From: UBA5704 sp036380715
Lineage (GTDB): Bacteria > Acidobacteriota > Thermoanaerobaculia > Multivoradales > UBA5704
Length of the DNA stretch: 64,000 nt
Assembly: GCA_036380715.1 (NCBI GenBank)
Contig: DASVEF010000185.1
Location: forward strand, 1 to 64,000
Direction: 5' to 3'
The position numbers were made by a program, and so were the translations under genes. The notes below the pieces were generated by a model. It did no database searches, had not been told where the DNA came from, and worked only from the letters and a program-made list of their open reading frames with translations. This document shows positions 16,072 through 24,617 of this stretch, piece by piece. Positions within the stretch are counted from its first letter, which is position 1. Each line of letters begins with the position of its first letter.

Positions 16072-16123
16072 GAGGTAGACCCTCGTCAGCGCTCCTCGCG
16101 GAGCGGCGGGGGAGTCTCCGGAT
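16072..16123. repeat. 52-bp repeat, copy 2
   Basis: Near-identical to 12970-13020. Here it also encodes, on the minus strand, the last residues (PPPLREER) of the small gene at 16086-16271. Confidence 0.75.
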
Positions 16124-16271
16124 GATCCGCGGGCGGTCCGATGTGGAGCGGCTCCCAGGCGGGTGGATCGCTTGCCGGGAAGCTCTCGTCCGAGGCCTCG
16201 TCGACAGGGTCCGGATACCTGGCCGGCTGCTGTTCGGGAACCGGAAGCTGCGGGTTGACCTGATCTGTCAT
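16086..16271 (-). CDS. small acidic protein with ESFPASDPPAW motif
   Basis: 61 residues, Pro/Glu/Asp-rich, probably disordered. The motif DEASDESFPASDPPAW is seen in many small bacterial proteins of unknown role. The C-terminus PPPLREER is coded by the 52-bp repeat, so the repeat has supplied the stop codon. The ribosome-binding site is weak. Confidence 0.6.
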   Translation of the reverse strand: MTDQVNPQLPVPEQQPARYPDPVDEASDESFPASDPPAWEPLHIGPPADHPETPPPLREER

Positions 16272-16284
16272 CAGAATGCCCCTG

Positions 16285-17649
16285 CTATCGTGACCGCAAG
16301 TAGGGAGCGACGTTGCCGGCGATCGTCCTGAGCTCCTCGTCCGTCAGCGGGATCGCCTTGCGGAACGCGGCCCAGGCTTCGCGAGGTGGCGGGTGCCCGG
16401 CCCCGACCGCGTCGGAGCCGTACAGGATGCGCCGCAACCCGATCTGCCGGATGCGTTGGGCGAGGGTGCGTGAGATTTCGTCTGACCCGACGGCGGCGTG
16501 CGCCGCGTCCGAAACATCGAAGTACAGGTTTTTCGTCGCGGGATGGCCGGCGGAGGCGGCGTCGGCGTAGGCAGCCAGGGCGGAGTCCGAATAGGCTCCG
16601 CCGCCCCAGAGATGCGCGATCTGCACGGGGATGTCAGGCGCAGCCGTAAGGATCTGATTCAGGAAGATCTCGACATGCTCGCGTCCGTAGGTGTTTCCCG
16701 CCCGGGCATGTACGGTAATTGGCAGCCGGAGTCGGTTCGCCTCCTCGAACACCCGGCGGACTTTGGCCACGTGTTCGGGGTTCTTGACGTCCACCCCCGA
16801 GGTGTCGAAGTGCAGCTTCAGGCCCTTGAAATGAGGGTTGCCCGCGCAGCGAGCGAGCTCCGCGAGCGCGTACTCCGCGAGCGGGTTGAAGCTGCAGAAG
16901 GCGACGAGACGGTCCGGGAATCGCGCGGCCTCCTGGGCGGTCCAATCGTTCTCCGCCCGGACTTTCTCGTACGCGCCGGCCCCTGAGGAGGCCTGCGGAC
17001 CATCGAACCAGAAAGCTTCAGACAGCACCACCGCGCGCTGGATGCCCGCGGCGTCCAGGAGCGCGACGAGCTGCTCGCCGGAGATCTGCTCCTGGATGGG
17101 AGGACCGGGAGATCTAGGAGTCTCGACCGCGATCCGCCACGCGCCGTCGCCGCCTCGGACCAGCTCCAGATAGAAGGTTCCGAAGTGCCGGATGTCAGCC
17201 CCGCCGCCCCGCGTGAAATATCCGGCCAAGTGGCCTGTTGAGCCTTCACTCGCGTAGGCGAGCGGCGTCAGGCGGTAAGCCCGCGCGAAGAGGGTGCTCA
17301 GATAGGCGGCGACCGCGTCCCGCCCGCGGATCCACCCGGGGCTGGGGCTGAAAGTATCGAGTACCAGGCTGTCCTCCACATAAAGACCGGCGAGGGCGGT
17401 CTTGTCGTTCCACCGTTCCGCTCTTTCCCGCAGCAGGCGAGCCAAGTCCTGAGGCAGCTCGACCGCCGGCAGCGGCGGATGATTCAGGAACGCTGCGCCG
17501 GCCGGGCTGACCAGGTGCTGGTGGTAATCGACCCGCGGCACGATCGGGTCCGGCCTCTTCGCGGGCGCGGGGGCCGCGCCGGTCGCGGCCGAGGCGGCCA
17601 GGAGGGCCGGCGCCGCGAGCAAGAACACGCCGAGAACGGCGATCCTCAC
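16285..17649 (-). CDS. secreted amidohydrolase with inserted SnoaL-like domain
   Basis: 454 residues. Signal peptide VRIAVLGVFLLAAPALLAASA. The metal-dependent hydrolase barrel opens with VDYHQHLVSP (HxH) and continues through GLKLHFDTSGVD, LPITVHARAG, VQIAHLWGGG, NLYFDVSDAAH and ILYGSDAVGAG (barrel Asp). An insert near residues 75-180 (GLYVEDSLVLDTFSPSPGWIRGRDAV ... FYLELVRGGDGAWRI) looks like a SnoaL/DUF4440 cone, an unusual fusion. Likely a COG2159-type decarboxylase/hydrolase in the periplasm; substrate unknown. A GTG at 17649 is preferred because the upstream in-frame ATG (17724) would add an acidic extension before the signal peptide. Confidence 0.8.
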   Translation of the reverse strand: MRIAVLGVFLLAAPALLAASAATGAAPAPAKRPDPIVPRVDYHQHLVSPAGAAFLNHPPLPAVELPQDLARLLRERAERWNDKTALAGLYVEDSLVLDTFSPSPGWIRGRDAVAAYLSTLFARAYRLTPLAYASEGSTGHLAGYFTRGGGADIRHFGTFYLELVRGGDGAWRIAVETPRSPGPPIQEQISGEQLVALLDAAGIQRAVVLSEAFWFDGPQASSGAGAYEKVRAENDWTAQEAARFPDRLVAFCSFNPLAEYALAELARCAGNPHFKGLKLHFDTSGVDVKNPEHVAKVRRVFEEANRLRLPITVHARAGNTYGREHVEIFLNQILTAAPDIPVQIAHLWGGGAYSDSALAAYADAASAGHPATKNLYFDVSDAAHAAVGSDEISRTLAQRIRQIGLRRILYGSDAVGAGHPPPREAWAAFRKAIPLTDEELRTIAGNVAPYLRSR

Positions 17650-17761
17650 CGGCAGGGGGCCCGGCGGAGCGCAACGATCGTCGCGAAGGTCCACGGAAGC
17701 TTCTTCATGCCCATCGTGCCGCAAGTATGGGGCAGGGGCCGGCGCTGTTCAATCCCGACGC

Positions 17762-18925
17762 TTACGGGGAGCTCTCGGACAACGCCTCTCGGGCCTGCGC
17801 CAGCACTTCGGGATCTTCGGCAGAAGCCGTCAGCTCTTCCAGGGTCCGGCGCCAGGCCGGGTCGCTGCAGTCGCGCAGAGCGAGCCCGATCCCCAGCGTC
17901 AGCGATTCCCGGCCAGCCGTGGCGGCCGGCGCCGCGGCGAGAGCCTCGGTGAACACCTCGATGGCCTCCCGGCAATGGCCGCCGGCGCGCAGCGCGCGGC
18001 CCAGAGTGTCGAGGGCCAGGTAGGGATCGGGACCGCCGGCGGCCACCGCGCGCCGCGCCAGCTCCTCGGCCTCGGCGAGCCGCTCGCCCTGTTCCAGGAG
18101 GAGCCACGCCAGATTGTTGAGAGCATCGGCGTTCGCCGGGTCGAGCTCGAGGGCGCGCCGGTAGGCCGCCTCGGCCGCCGCAAGCTCGCTGCGGCTCGCC
18201 TCGGCATTGCCCAGGTTGGTCCACAGGAGCGCCGAGCCGGGATCGTCTTCGAGCAGGGCTCGATAGAGAGTCACGGCCTCGGCAGTGCGGCCGGCAGCCT
18301 CGAGGGCCACCGCGTAGCGGAGAGTGTTCTGGGCGGCCGTCCGCGTGCCGGGCCCGCCCGGAGCGATGAGCAGAGTCGTGCGCCGCGTCGATCGCCAGGC
18401 GCGGTCGAGGCGCTCGAACGTCGTCCATCGCTGCTCGCCGTCGCCGAGCTGCACCCGGGCCAGCCCTCTCGACGGCTCGACGCCGTCGACCACCACGTAA
18501 TGGAAGAGGTCGCGCAGCTCCCCCGGAGCGTTGAGCACCTCGAGCATCAGGATGACCGGCCGGCCTTCGAGAAGCTCGCGCTCGACGAGCTCCGGAGTCC
18601 CCTCCATCATGCGAGCGTCATAGCCGCGGCGGCGCGCCTCCAGCACGAGGTCGAGCGTGAGGACCCCGTTGTTGCGCCCCTTGGGCAGCACCGTGTCGAG
18701 CTCTTCGAGAGTGACCGGTTCGCCGTGGTAGCTGAGGACGGCCGACAGGCTGCCGGCGCCGCAGCTCTGGATGCCGAAGCTCCGCACCGGCACGCCCGTG
18801 AGCACGCGGGCCTGGGGACCCGGATCCGGAGTCCTGAGGGTGTAGGCGGCGCAGCCGCCTGCCGCGATCGCCGCGGGCAGGAGCAGCGCCGCCCACCGGG
18901 CGGTGGAAGGTCGCAGGCTCCACAT
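17762..18925 (-). CDS. PA2778-family C39-like cysteine peptidase with TPR
   Basis: A 387-residue lipoprotein: hydrophobic leader with lipobox IAAGGC. A C39-like papain fold follows (SFGIQSCGAGSLSAVLSYHG with the catalytic Cys; FHYVVVDGVEP with the His). About four TPRs come next (ALLWTNLGNAEASRSELAAA, ALNNLAWLLLEQGERLAEA). The family is always near a PA2779 gene, as here. Its role is not settled; C39 domains usually cleave leader peptides after double glycine. It lies 15 nt downstream of the PA2779 gene in one operon. Confidence 0.88.
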   Translation of the reverse strand: MWSLRPSTARWAALLLPAAIAAGGCAAYTLRTPDPGPQARVLTGVPVRSFGIQSCGAGSLSAVLSYHGEPVTLEELDTVLPKGRNNGVLTLDLVLEARRRGYDARMMEGTPELVERELLEGRPVILMLEVLNAPGELRDLFHYVVVDGVEPSRGLARVQLGDGEQRWTTFERLDRAWRSTRRTTLLIAPGGPGTRTAAQNTLRYAVALEAAGRTAEAVTLYRALLEDDPGSALLWTNLGNAEASRSELAAAEAAYRRALELDPANADALNNLAWLLLEQGERLAEAEELARRAVAAGGPDPYLALDTLGRALRAGGHCREAIEVFTEALAAAPAATAGRESLTLGIGLALRDCSDPAWRRTLEELTASAEDPEVLAQAREALSESSP

Positions 18926-18940
18926 CTGCAAGGTCGACGG

Positions 18941-19312
18941 CTAGAGGATCGCGACGATGGCGACCACGATCAGGACGGCGATGAGGACCCAGATGTAGGT
19001 GGGCACCCTCTGTCCTGCCGCCTGCAACTGCTCTGTCTGGGAAGCCAGGTTGCCGAGCTCCTCGGGGTTGAGCTGGGCGAGCCGTTGATTCACCTCTTCG
19101 CGGGTGAAGCCATGGGCGGCGAGGACCTCCATGACCTCCTCCTGGTCCATGACGGAGTCGAGGGCGGCCAGATCCTTCTCCCTCTCGACGAGGGCCTGAT
19201 CGACAGCCGTCTTCGAGGGCGCTGGGAGCGCCTGGGCCGGCGGCGCGAACGCCGCGACCAGCGCGAGGAATCCGAGCCCGACGATGACAAGGCGATGCAG
19301 CGAGGTGTGCAT
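18941..19312 (-). CDS. PA2779-family membrane protein
   Basis: 123 residues. Signal peptide about 1-28 (LVIVGLGFLALVAAFAPPAQA), a helical middle (EKDLAALDSVMDQEEVMEVLAAHGFTREEVNQRLAQL) and a C-terminal TM YIWVLIAVLIVVAIVAIL. AGGAGG is 5 nt before the ATG. It may be the substrate or membrane partner of the PA2778 peptidase; this is inference from the conserved pairing. Confidence 0.88.
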   Translation of the reverse strand: MHTSLHRLVIVGLGFLALVAAFAPPAQALPAPSKTAVDQALVEREKDLAALDSVMDQEEVMEVLAAHGFTREEVNQRLAQLNPEELGNLASQTEQLQAAGQRVPTYIWVLIAVLIVVAIVAIL

Positions 19313-19428
19313 AGGATCCTCCTGTAGAAGAGACGGCGGCAACCCTGCGCCGCACAGCCGCCGGGGCGCCGCATGCTCGCGCCTCACTTTTGCAAACCTG
19401 GTGCCGCCTGAAGCCAGCCCAACCTCGG

Positions 19429-19765
19429 TCAGCAGCCGGGGGAGGCGCACCAGCGCGCGAGGCCGGCCCGGGCCCGCGCGAAGCTTGAGAATTCGTCGCC
19501 GGCGCGGTAGCTCCACAGCAGGAGGCCCTGGTAGCCTCCAGCGCAGGCGGCCTGCAGATATTCCTCGGCCGTGTGCTCCGTCGAGGCCGTGGCCACCTCG
19601 CCGATCAGGCATGGCTTGTCCAATCCCAACTCAGCATAGGGAGCCCAGGGGAACGGCTCTTCGATCGCGAACTTGTCATACCAGTGGAACTGAATAAAGG
19701 TCGGGCCGGGAATCCTGCCAGTAGGCGAGCCACTTCCGGCGGCGTGTAGTGCCTGGCATCGTGGT
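19429..19765 (-). pseudogene. C-terminal remnant of a glycoside hydrolase (GH5/cellulase-like)
   Basis: About 90 residues of a TIM-barrel hydrolase end: FIQFHWYDKFAIEEPFPWAP, LDKPCLIGEVATAS, AACAGGYQGLLLWSYRAGD. GE and WSYRA belong to the last barrel strands. Immediately upstream another frame reads DARHYTPPEVARLLAGFPA, which fits the same gene, so there is also a frameshift or small deletion near 19705-19715. The rest of the enzyme is gone; AT-rich sequence replaces it. Confidence 0.6.
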
Positions 19766-20077
19766 CCTCCTTGGATCGATTCAGCTTCCGAACCGATTAA
19801 AGCCGTATAGATATTAGAAGGATTGCGCATAGGGGGCAATGAAAATATTTTATCCGATACAGAATACTGATCCTCCTGCAAGAAGAGTTGCCGCAATGCC
19901 AGCTTGAATGGACAAGGAACGAGCAGGTAGAAGCTTGCTTTACCTTGGAAAACGGCGGAAGATATAAGAAGAACAAGAACTGGCTCTCGAAGTCTCCGCC
20001 TGAAGCCATATTCGTTTTTGTTCATTGAACCTGAGACCGTTCCACCAACGATCTCTACACCAAGGAGGACCTGCATC
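19766..20077. other. AT-rich gene-free stretch
   Basis: About 310 bases with clearly lower GC than its neighbours and no coding frame I can support. It lies between the broken glycoside hydrolase and the next gene, so it may be inserted sequence or the decayed rest of a locus. It ends with the AAGGAGG of the next gene. No terminal repeats were seen. Confidence 0.5.
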
Positions 20078-21001
20078 ATGGAGATCGATCGGCTCTCTGT
20101 CAAGAGCTCGCGCACGAAGAGCAATAACGCGCTTTACTTCTGGATCATGGGGTTGGTGGCCTTCATTATCGGTCTCCTCCTGATCATCGTGGGCGATGGC
20201 CTGCAATCCCAGCTTGCCGCCCATATCGTAAGGGACCTGGGGATTTCCTTCCTGGTTGCAGCCATCGTCGGGTTTGGTGTAGACCTCTACACTCGTATCG
20301 AGGGGGAGGAGAGGCTGCGGCGAATCCTGGCGCCGGACGGCATCAGGACCCTCGGCATCAAGGATATATACGCCAATCGTCTGAAGCTGGACTTCTTAGG
20401 TTACATCAAGTCTGCGGAGCCTGGATGCGAGATCCGGCTCCTGGGGATCTCAATGAACCGGCTGGCCAACCTCGAAGCCCAGGCCGCGCTGAAAGAAAAG
20501 CTCCAGAACAATTGCAGGATCAAGCTCCTCCTCCTGGACGCCTCTGCGGACGAGGAGTTAGAGCACAGGGCTTTGGCCGAAAGGGTAGAGGATATCCAGT
20601 ATTTCAAACAGGAGGCCGTACGCTGGAACCAGTTTCACCATGGCTTTGTCCGGAACCTGCCTCCGCGGATACGCGAACGGATCGAGATTCGCTATTACCG
20701 CACCTCACCCGACTACTTCATCGTCGATAACGACCGTACGATGTTATTGGGCTTCTACCTGCGCTCTCATCGGGGGGAGGACGTTCCTCACATCGAGATG
20801 GAGATCAAAAGGGGTGGCGCGTATTCCCCCTTCCGGGATCATTTTGAGACGCTCTGGGCTGGATCGGCCGAGGGCGAGGTCTTGACACTGGCCGACCGCC
20901 GGCAGCAGCAGATGCCCGTCGGGGCGGACCGCCGCCGGGGGCAGAGGCGGCAAAAGACCCAGCCCGTCCCCCGGGAGCGTCGCCAGCGCAAGAGCGCCTG
21001 A
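20078..21001 (+). CDS. membrane protein with PLD-like cytoplasmic domain
   Basis: 307 residues. Two TM helices near the N-terminus (about 20-42 FWIMGLVAFIIGLLLIIVG and 55-73 GISFLVAAIVGFGVDLY) precede a cytoplasmic alpha/beta domain: IRLLGISMNRL, CRIKLLLLDASAD, IEIRYYRTSPDYFIVDNDRTMLLGFYLR. The fold recalls phospholipase D-like domains without a clear HKD. The tail is basic (GADRRRGQRRQK). Function unknown. The ATG at 20078 has AAGGAGG upstream; an earlier in-frame ATG lacks one. Confidence 0.7.
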   Translation: MEIDRLSVKSSRTKSNNALYFWIMGLVAFIIGLLLIIVGDGLQSQLAAHIVRDLGISFLVAAIVGFGVDLYTRIEGEERLRRILAPDGIRTLGIKDIYANRLKLDFLGYIKSAEPGCEIRLLGISMNRLANLEAQAALKEKLQNNCRIKLLLLDASADEELEHRALAERVEDIQYFKQEAVRWNQFHHGFVRNLPPRIRERIEIRYYRTSPDYFIVDNDRTMLLGFYLRSHRGEDVPHIEMEIKRGGAYSPFRDHFETLWAGSAEGEVLTLADRRQQQMPVGADRRRGQRRQKTQPVPRERRQRKSA

Positions 21002-21035
21002 CGGTCGTTGACGACCAATGATCTGAGAAAGCTGA

Positions 21036-21066
21036 AGGGGACCGGGGCTCGAAATCCCGATCCCCC
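21036..21066 (+). terminator. probable terminator hairpin
   Basis: GGGGACCGGG ... CCCGATCCCC forms a stem with one mismatch, about 35 nt past the stop of the preceding gene, followed by a C/T-rich run. The region from here to 21286 shows no supported gene. Confidence 0.4.
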
Positions 21067-21286
21067 TCTTCAGTCAGATCACCGCGGGCCGCCTTTGGAC
21101 CTCAACGAGGGCTCCACCCTCTGGGATGAACCGGAGTCGCTTGGCAATGTCGTTCAGTTCCCGTATAGCCCTGCCTTCGGGGCCGGAACCAAATCTTCCC
21201 GGGCCCCCTCTAACAGAAACAGAGGCGCCTCTCCAGAACCTTCGCCCTGACGGCGAAACGGTCGACTCCTCGATGGAGGTGGAGAG

Positions 21287-21703
21287 ATGAACGCGTCTGG
21301 TCTGAAGAATTCTGTCCGCGGCGAGATCAACGTCACGCCGCTGGTGGATGTCTGCCTGGTCCTCCTGATCATCTTCATGGTGGTGACTCCGATAATCCAG
21401 AGGGAGCATGGGGTCCAACTGCCCAAGACCCAGCGCGCTGAACCGGTTTCACCAAATGATCGCCAACTTACCGTCACGGTGCGCCTGGACGGCAGCGTCC
21501 TCGTCGAAGGCCGGCCGGTGCCCGACGTCACGTTGCATGCCGTTCTGAGAGGTCTCCGGGCCGGCAACCCGGACCGTCCGGTGATCGTGAAGGGGGACCG
21601 GAGGCTCCGCTACGAGCGGATCTGCCAGCTCCTGGAAGTCATCAGCGACGCCGGCTTCCGCAACGTCGGCCTGATCACAGAGCTGCGGACAGAAGCGGTC
21701 TGA
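21287..21703 (+). CDS. ExbD/TolR-family biopolymer transport protein
   Basis: 138 residues: short cytoplasmic start with the family motif INVTPLVDVCLVLLIIFMVV (TM about 17-38, with the proton-path Asp in LVDV), then a periplasmic domain VRLDGSVLVEGRPV ... VIVKGDRRLRYERICQLLEVISDAGF. ExbD works with ExbB and TonB to energise outer-membrane transport; no ExbB or TonB gene is adjacent here, so partners must be elsewhere. GGAGG lies upstream of the ATG. Confidence 0.92.
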   Translation: MNASGLKNSVRGEINVTPLVDVCLVLLIIFMVVTPIIQREHGVQLPKTQRAEPVSPNDRQLTVTVRLDGSVLVEGRPVPDVTLHAVLRGLRAGNPDRPVIVKGDRRLRYERICQLLEVISDAGFRNVGLITELRTEAV

Positions 21704-21712
21704 TGGGGTGAA

Positions 21713-21740
21713 CGAGGAGACCGCGGGCGCGGTCTCCTCG
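21713..21740. terminator. hairpin between convergent genes
   Basis: A perfect 12-bp stem CGAGGAGACCGC / GCGGTCTCCTCG with a GGGC loop lies between the ends of exbD and the minus-strand propeller gene. No U-run is present, so it may be a bidirectional attenuator. Confidence 0.5.
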
Positions 21741-21754
21741 AAGTTACTGCAGCT

Positions 21755-24325
21755 CTAGTTGGACAGCTCCACGCTCCAGACGCTGCGTCCGTGCGTGAAG
21801 GCGAACAACCGGCCGTTGTTGAGCTCCAGGTGCTCGACAATGACGTTGGCAAAGCCGGTGTTCTCCCGCATCCAGCTCACGCCGCCGTCGACGGTGACGA
21901 ACACGCCCAGGTCGGTGCCGATGTAGAGCGTATCCGGCTGCGTCGGGTGGACGACGACGGAGTGCACCGGCATGTCGGGCAGCGACAGGTCGATGCGGCT
22001 CCACGTCGCGCCGCCATCGGTGGTCTTGAACACGTGGCCCACGTGGGCGCCGGAGTTATAGGTCGAGTAGGTGGCGTAGGCGATCAGCGGATTCGCAGGG
22101 TCCACCCCGATGGACGAGACGTAGCCCTGGCGAGGCTGCACCGAGGCCCAGGTCACGGGCGCGGTCAGGGTGGTGGCGGCGTTGGTGGTGTAGATGCGTC
22201 CGGAGAACGCCGCCGCCGCCGGGAGGTTCTGCATACCGGCGTATACCCGGTTCGGATCGGTGGGCGAGATGCCCCACGACGCGATGCGCGCTCCGAAGCT
22301 GTTGCTCACGCGCGTCCAGCTCGTGCCGCGGTTCTCGCTGCGCCAGGCAAAGGCGCCGCCGTACCACATCCGCTGCGAATTCGTCGGGTCCATGGCAAAC
22401 GGGTGAATGAACTGGAAGTTCCCCGCTGCTTCCGTGACGCCGCCGAAGATGTTTGCCCAAGTGACGCCGCCGTTCAACGAGCGCTGCAGGCTCTTGCCGG
22501 TGTTCTCGGCGTAGAGGATGTTGGTGTTGTCGCGGGCCACGGCCACGTAGCCGCCGTCGCCGCCGCGGATATCCCGCCAGATCTGCCCCTCGGCCAGATT
22601 GCCGAGCAGAGTGCCGTTGTCCTGCGTGCCACCGAAGAAGGCGCTGCCGTCCGGATACACGGTGCCATGGTAGAACTGCGTGACCTGGTAGCCGTTGTTG
22701 AGCGAAGTCCAGCGCACCGCGCCCTCGACCGGCTCGCCGCAGACGCTGGCCAGCGTGGTGCCCACCGCGGCGCGGGCGTCGTCGGTGCGATGCACGCCGC
22801 CGTCGTTGGCCACGAACATCTTCCGGTTGCTGTCACCGTTGTACTTCGGGTGGAAGGTGATGGCGTGGTTGTCGGCGTGGGCGTAGTTGGGATCGTCGGC
22901 GCCGAACCACCAATAGCTCCCTACACCCCAGGTCTGGCCACCGTCATCGGAGCGCATCAAGTCGACGCCCGCCGTCCACACGATGTTCTCGTCCTTGGGA
23001 TCGACGGCGATCTGGTTGTCGTACCAGCCCTGGTTGAAGAACTGGTTCTGCGAGCCGAAGCCGCAGTCGCCCAAGAAGGCGTACACCGGGTTGGTGAGCT
23101 GGACGGTATTGAGGCGGTTGCTGTCCGTGTAGTGGACGCGAGCCTCCCAGGTGCCGGGAGCGCCGCTCTCGGTGGAACGGTAGACGGCCAGCAGCGCATA
23201 GTCCTGCGGGTGCACGGCGGGCAGATGGTAGAAGGAGGCCAGGGCGTAGACCACCTTCGGGTTCGACGGCGCGATGGCCAGGGACGTGCGCCCCATGTTC
23301 ACTTCGCTCAGCACCGGCTCCCACGTCTGCCCCTGGTCCACGTCCAGCGCGCGCCAGACGGTGGCCTGCGCCAAGGTGCCGCAGGAGGCGAACACGTAGT
23401 TCTGCTTGTCTTCCTGGTGATACTGGATGGCGAGGTCCATGCAGCCGTTCGTGCCCGCCGCGTTCAGCACCCGGGTCCAGGTGGCGCCGCCATTGGTCGA
23501 GCGGAAGATGCCCGTGCGGGTCGCGGCGTAGATGCGCTGCTTGGTCTTGTGGCGCGTCGCCGCCAGCTTCTGGACGTAGAAGAAGTCCACGTTGTCGGTG
23601 GCGGCCAGTTGGCTCCAGGTCTCGCCGTAGTCGGTGGACTTGAAGATGCCCTGCCCGCGGACGGCGTCGCCATTGAAGAAGCCCTCGCCGGTGCCGGCGT
23701 AGAGCACGTTGTCCTGGATGGGATCCTGGATGAGCGAGTTCACCGCGATGTTGACCAGCAGGTCGCCCTTCGGCTGCCAGGAGGCGCCGCTGTCCGTCGA
23801 CTTCCAGATACCGCCGGCGACGCCCGCCGTCCACATCAGGTTGTTCTGCGTGCGGTGGATGAGCAGCGCACGCGAGCGGCCGCCGAAGTTCCCCGGACCC
23901 AGCGGCTGCCAGGCGCCGCTGAGCGTTCCGCTGGCAGCGTCGATCGAGGCCGTCGTGGACGCCGAGATGGCTTGCGCGGCGCCGAGCGTCCGGCCCAGCG
24001 ACGACGAATACACCGACATCTGCGCCGCTTCGGCCGCCGCCTCTTCCAGATCCGAGATGCTCATGGCCTGACCACTGGGCGAGCGCTTCGCCCAATAGAA
24101 GTCCAGCGCCTCTTGGGGCTGATCGAAGCGTTTGACCTGCTTGGTCTTCAGCTTGGCGATCATCTGGTCGCGGGCCTGCTGCCGCGCCGGGGTGAGGGTC
24201 TGCTGGTCGCGTTCCGCGACCGAGAGTGTGAGAGGGATGAGAATGCCGGCGGCGAGCGCCACGGCAGTCAGGCTGCCGGCCAGGCTACGCCAGCGTCGAC
24301 TCTTGATCGGAAGCTGTTGATTCAT
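21755..24325 (-). CDS. secreted BNR/sortilin-type beta-propeller protein
   Basis: 856 residues. N-terminal leader about 8-35 (SLAGSLTAVALAAGILIPLTLSVA). Many BNR/Asp-box repeats follow: GGIWKSTDSGASW, QGIFKSTDYGETW, GIFRSTNGGATWT, SLQRSLNGGVTW, HVFKTTDGGATW, and a late GVFVTVDGGVSW. This gives one or two large propellers as in VPS10/sortilin or xyloglucanase-like exoproteins, but no catalytic site was seen. Probably outer-surface or secreted binding protein. The start at 24325 follows TTGGAG. Confidence 0.85.
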   Translation of the reverse strand: MNQQLPIKSRRWRSLAGSLTAVALAAGILIPLTLSVAERDQQTLTPARQQARDQMIAKLKTKQVKRFDQPQEALDFYWAKRSPSGQAMSISDLEEAAAEAAQMSVYSSSLGRTLGAAQAISASTTASIDAASGTLSGAWQPLGPGNFGGRSRALLIHRTQNNLMWTAGVAGGIWKSTDSGASWQPKGDLLVNIAVNSLIQDPIQDNVLYAGTGEGFFNGDAVRGQGIFKSTDYGETWSQLAATDNVDFFYVQKLAATRHKTKQRIYAATRTGIFRSTNGGATWTRVLNAAGTNGCMDLAIQYHQEDKQNYVFASCGTLAQATVWRALDVDQGQTWEPVLSEVNMGRTSLAIAPSNPKVVYALASFYHLPAVHPQDYALLAVYRSTESGAPGTWEARVHYTDSNRLNTVQLTNPVYAFLGDCGFGSQNQFFNQGWYDNQIAVDPKDENIVWTAGVDLMRSDDGGQTWGVGSYWWFGADDPNYAHADNHAITFHPKYNGDSNRKMFVANDGGVHRTDDARAAVGTTLASVCGEPVEGAVRWTSLNNGYQVTQFYHGTVYPDGSAFFGGTQDNGTLLGNLAEGQIWRDIRGGDGGYVAVARDNTNILYAENTGKSLQRSLNGGVTWANIFGGVTEAAGNFQFIHPFAMDPTNSQRMWYGGAFAWRSENRGTSWTRVSNSFGARIASWGISPTDPNRVYAGMQNLPAAAAFSGRIYTTNAATTLTAPVTWASVQPRQGYVSSIGVDPANPLIAYATYSTYNSGAHVGHVFKTTDGGATWSRIDLSLPDMPVHSVVVHPTQPDTLYIGTDLGVFVTVDGGVSWMRENTGFANVIVEHLELNNGRLFAFTHGRSVWSVELSN

Positions 24326-24617
24326 TTTTGCTCCAAAAGATGGGGGGCATTGATTGCCCGCCGAGTGAAACAACGGCAGTCGAAAGCTCCGTCACTTTCG
24401 ACTAACCCGGACTGAATGAACAGAGACAGGTAGGCAGATTTCCACAGGTCAACAGGGGCTCCGCACCTTCCCGGTATGCACCGATAAGACGCCCATTATG
24501 CCTGCTTCCGCAGAGAGCGTCAAGGAGATATTATTCATTGATAACGACACTAAGCAGCAGTGGCAAGTCAGGAACCTTTCCGCCTCCTGGTGTGTCTATA
24601 GGTGCGAGGAGGAGACC

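Noticed and set aside
21074..21180. Minus-strand frame reading LNDIAKRLRFIPEGGALVEV
   Set aside because: Looks protein-like over about 30 residues, but the upstream part is antisense to exbD and has no start of its own; too little to call a remnant.
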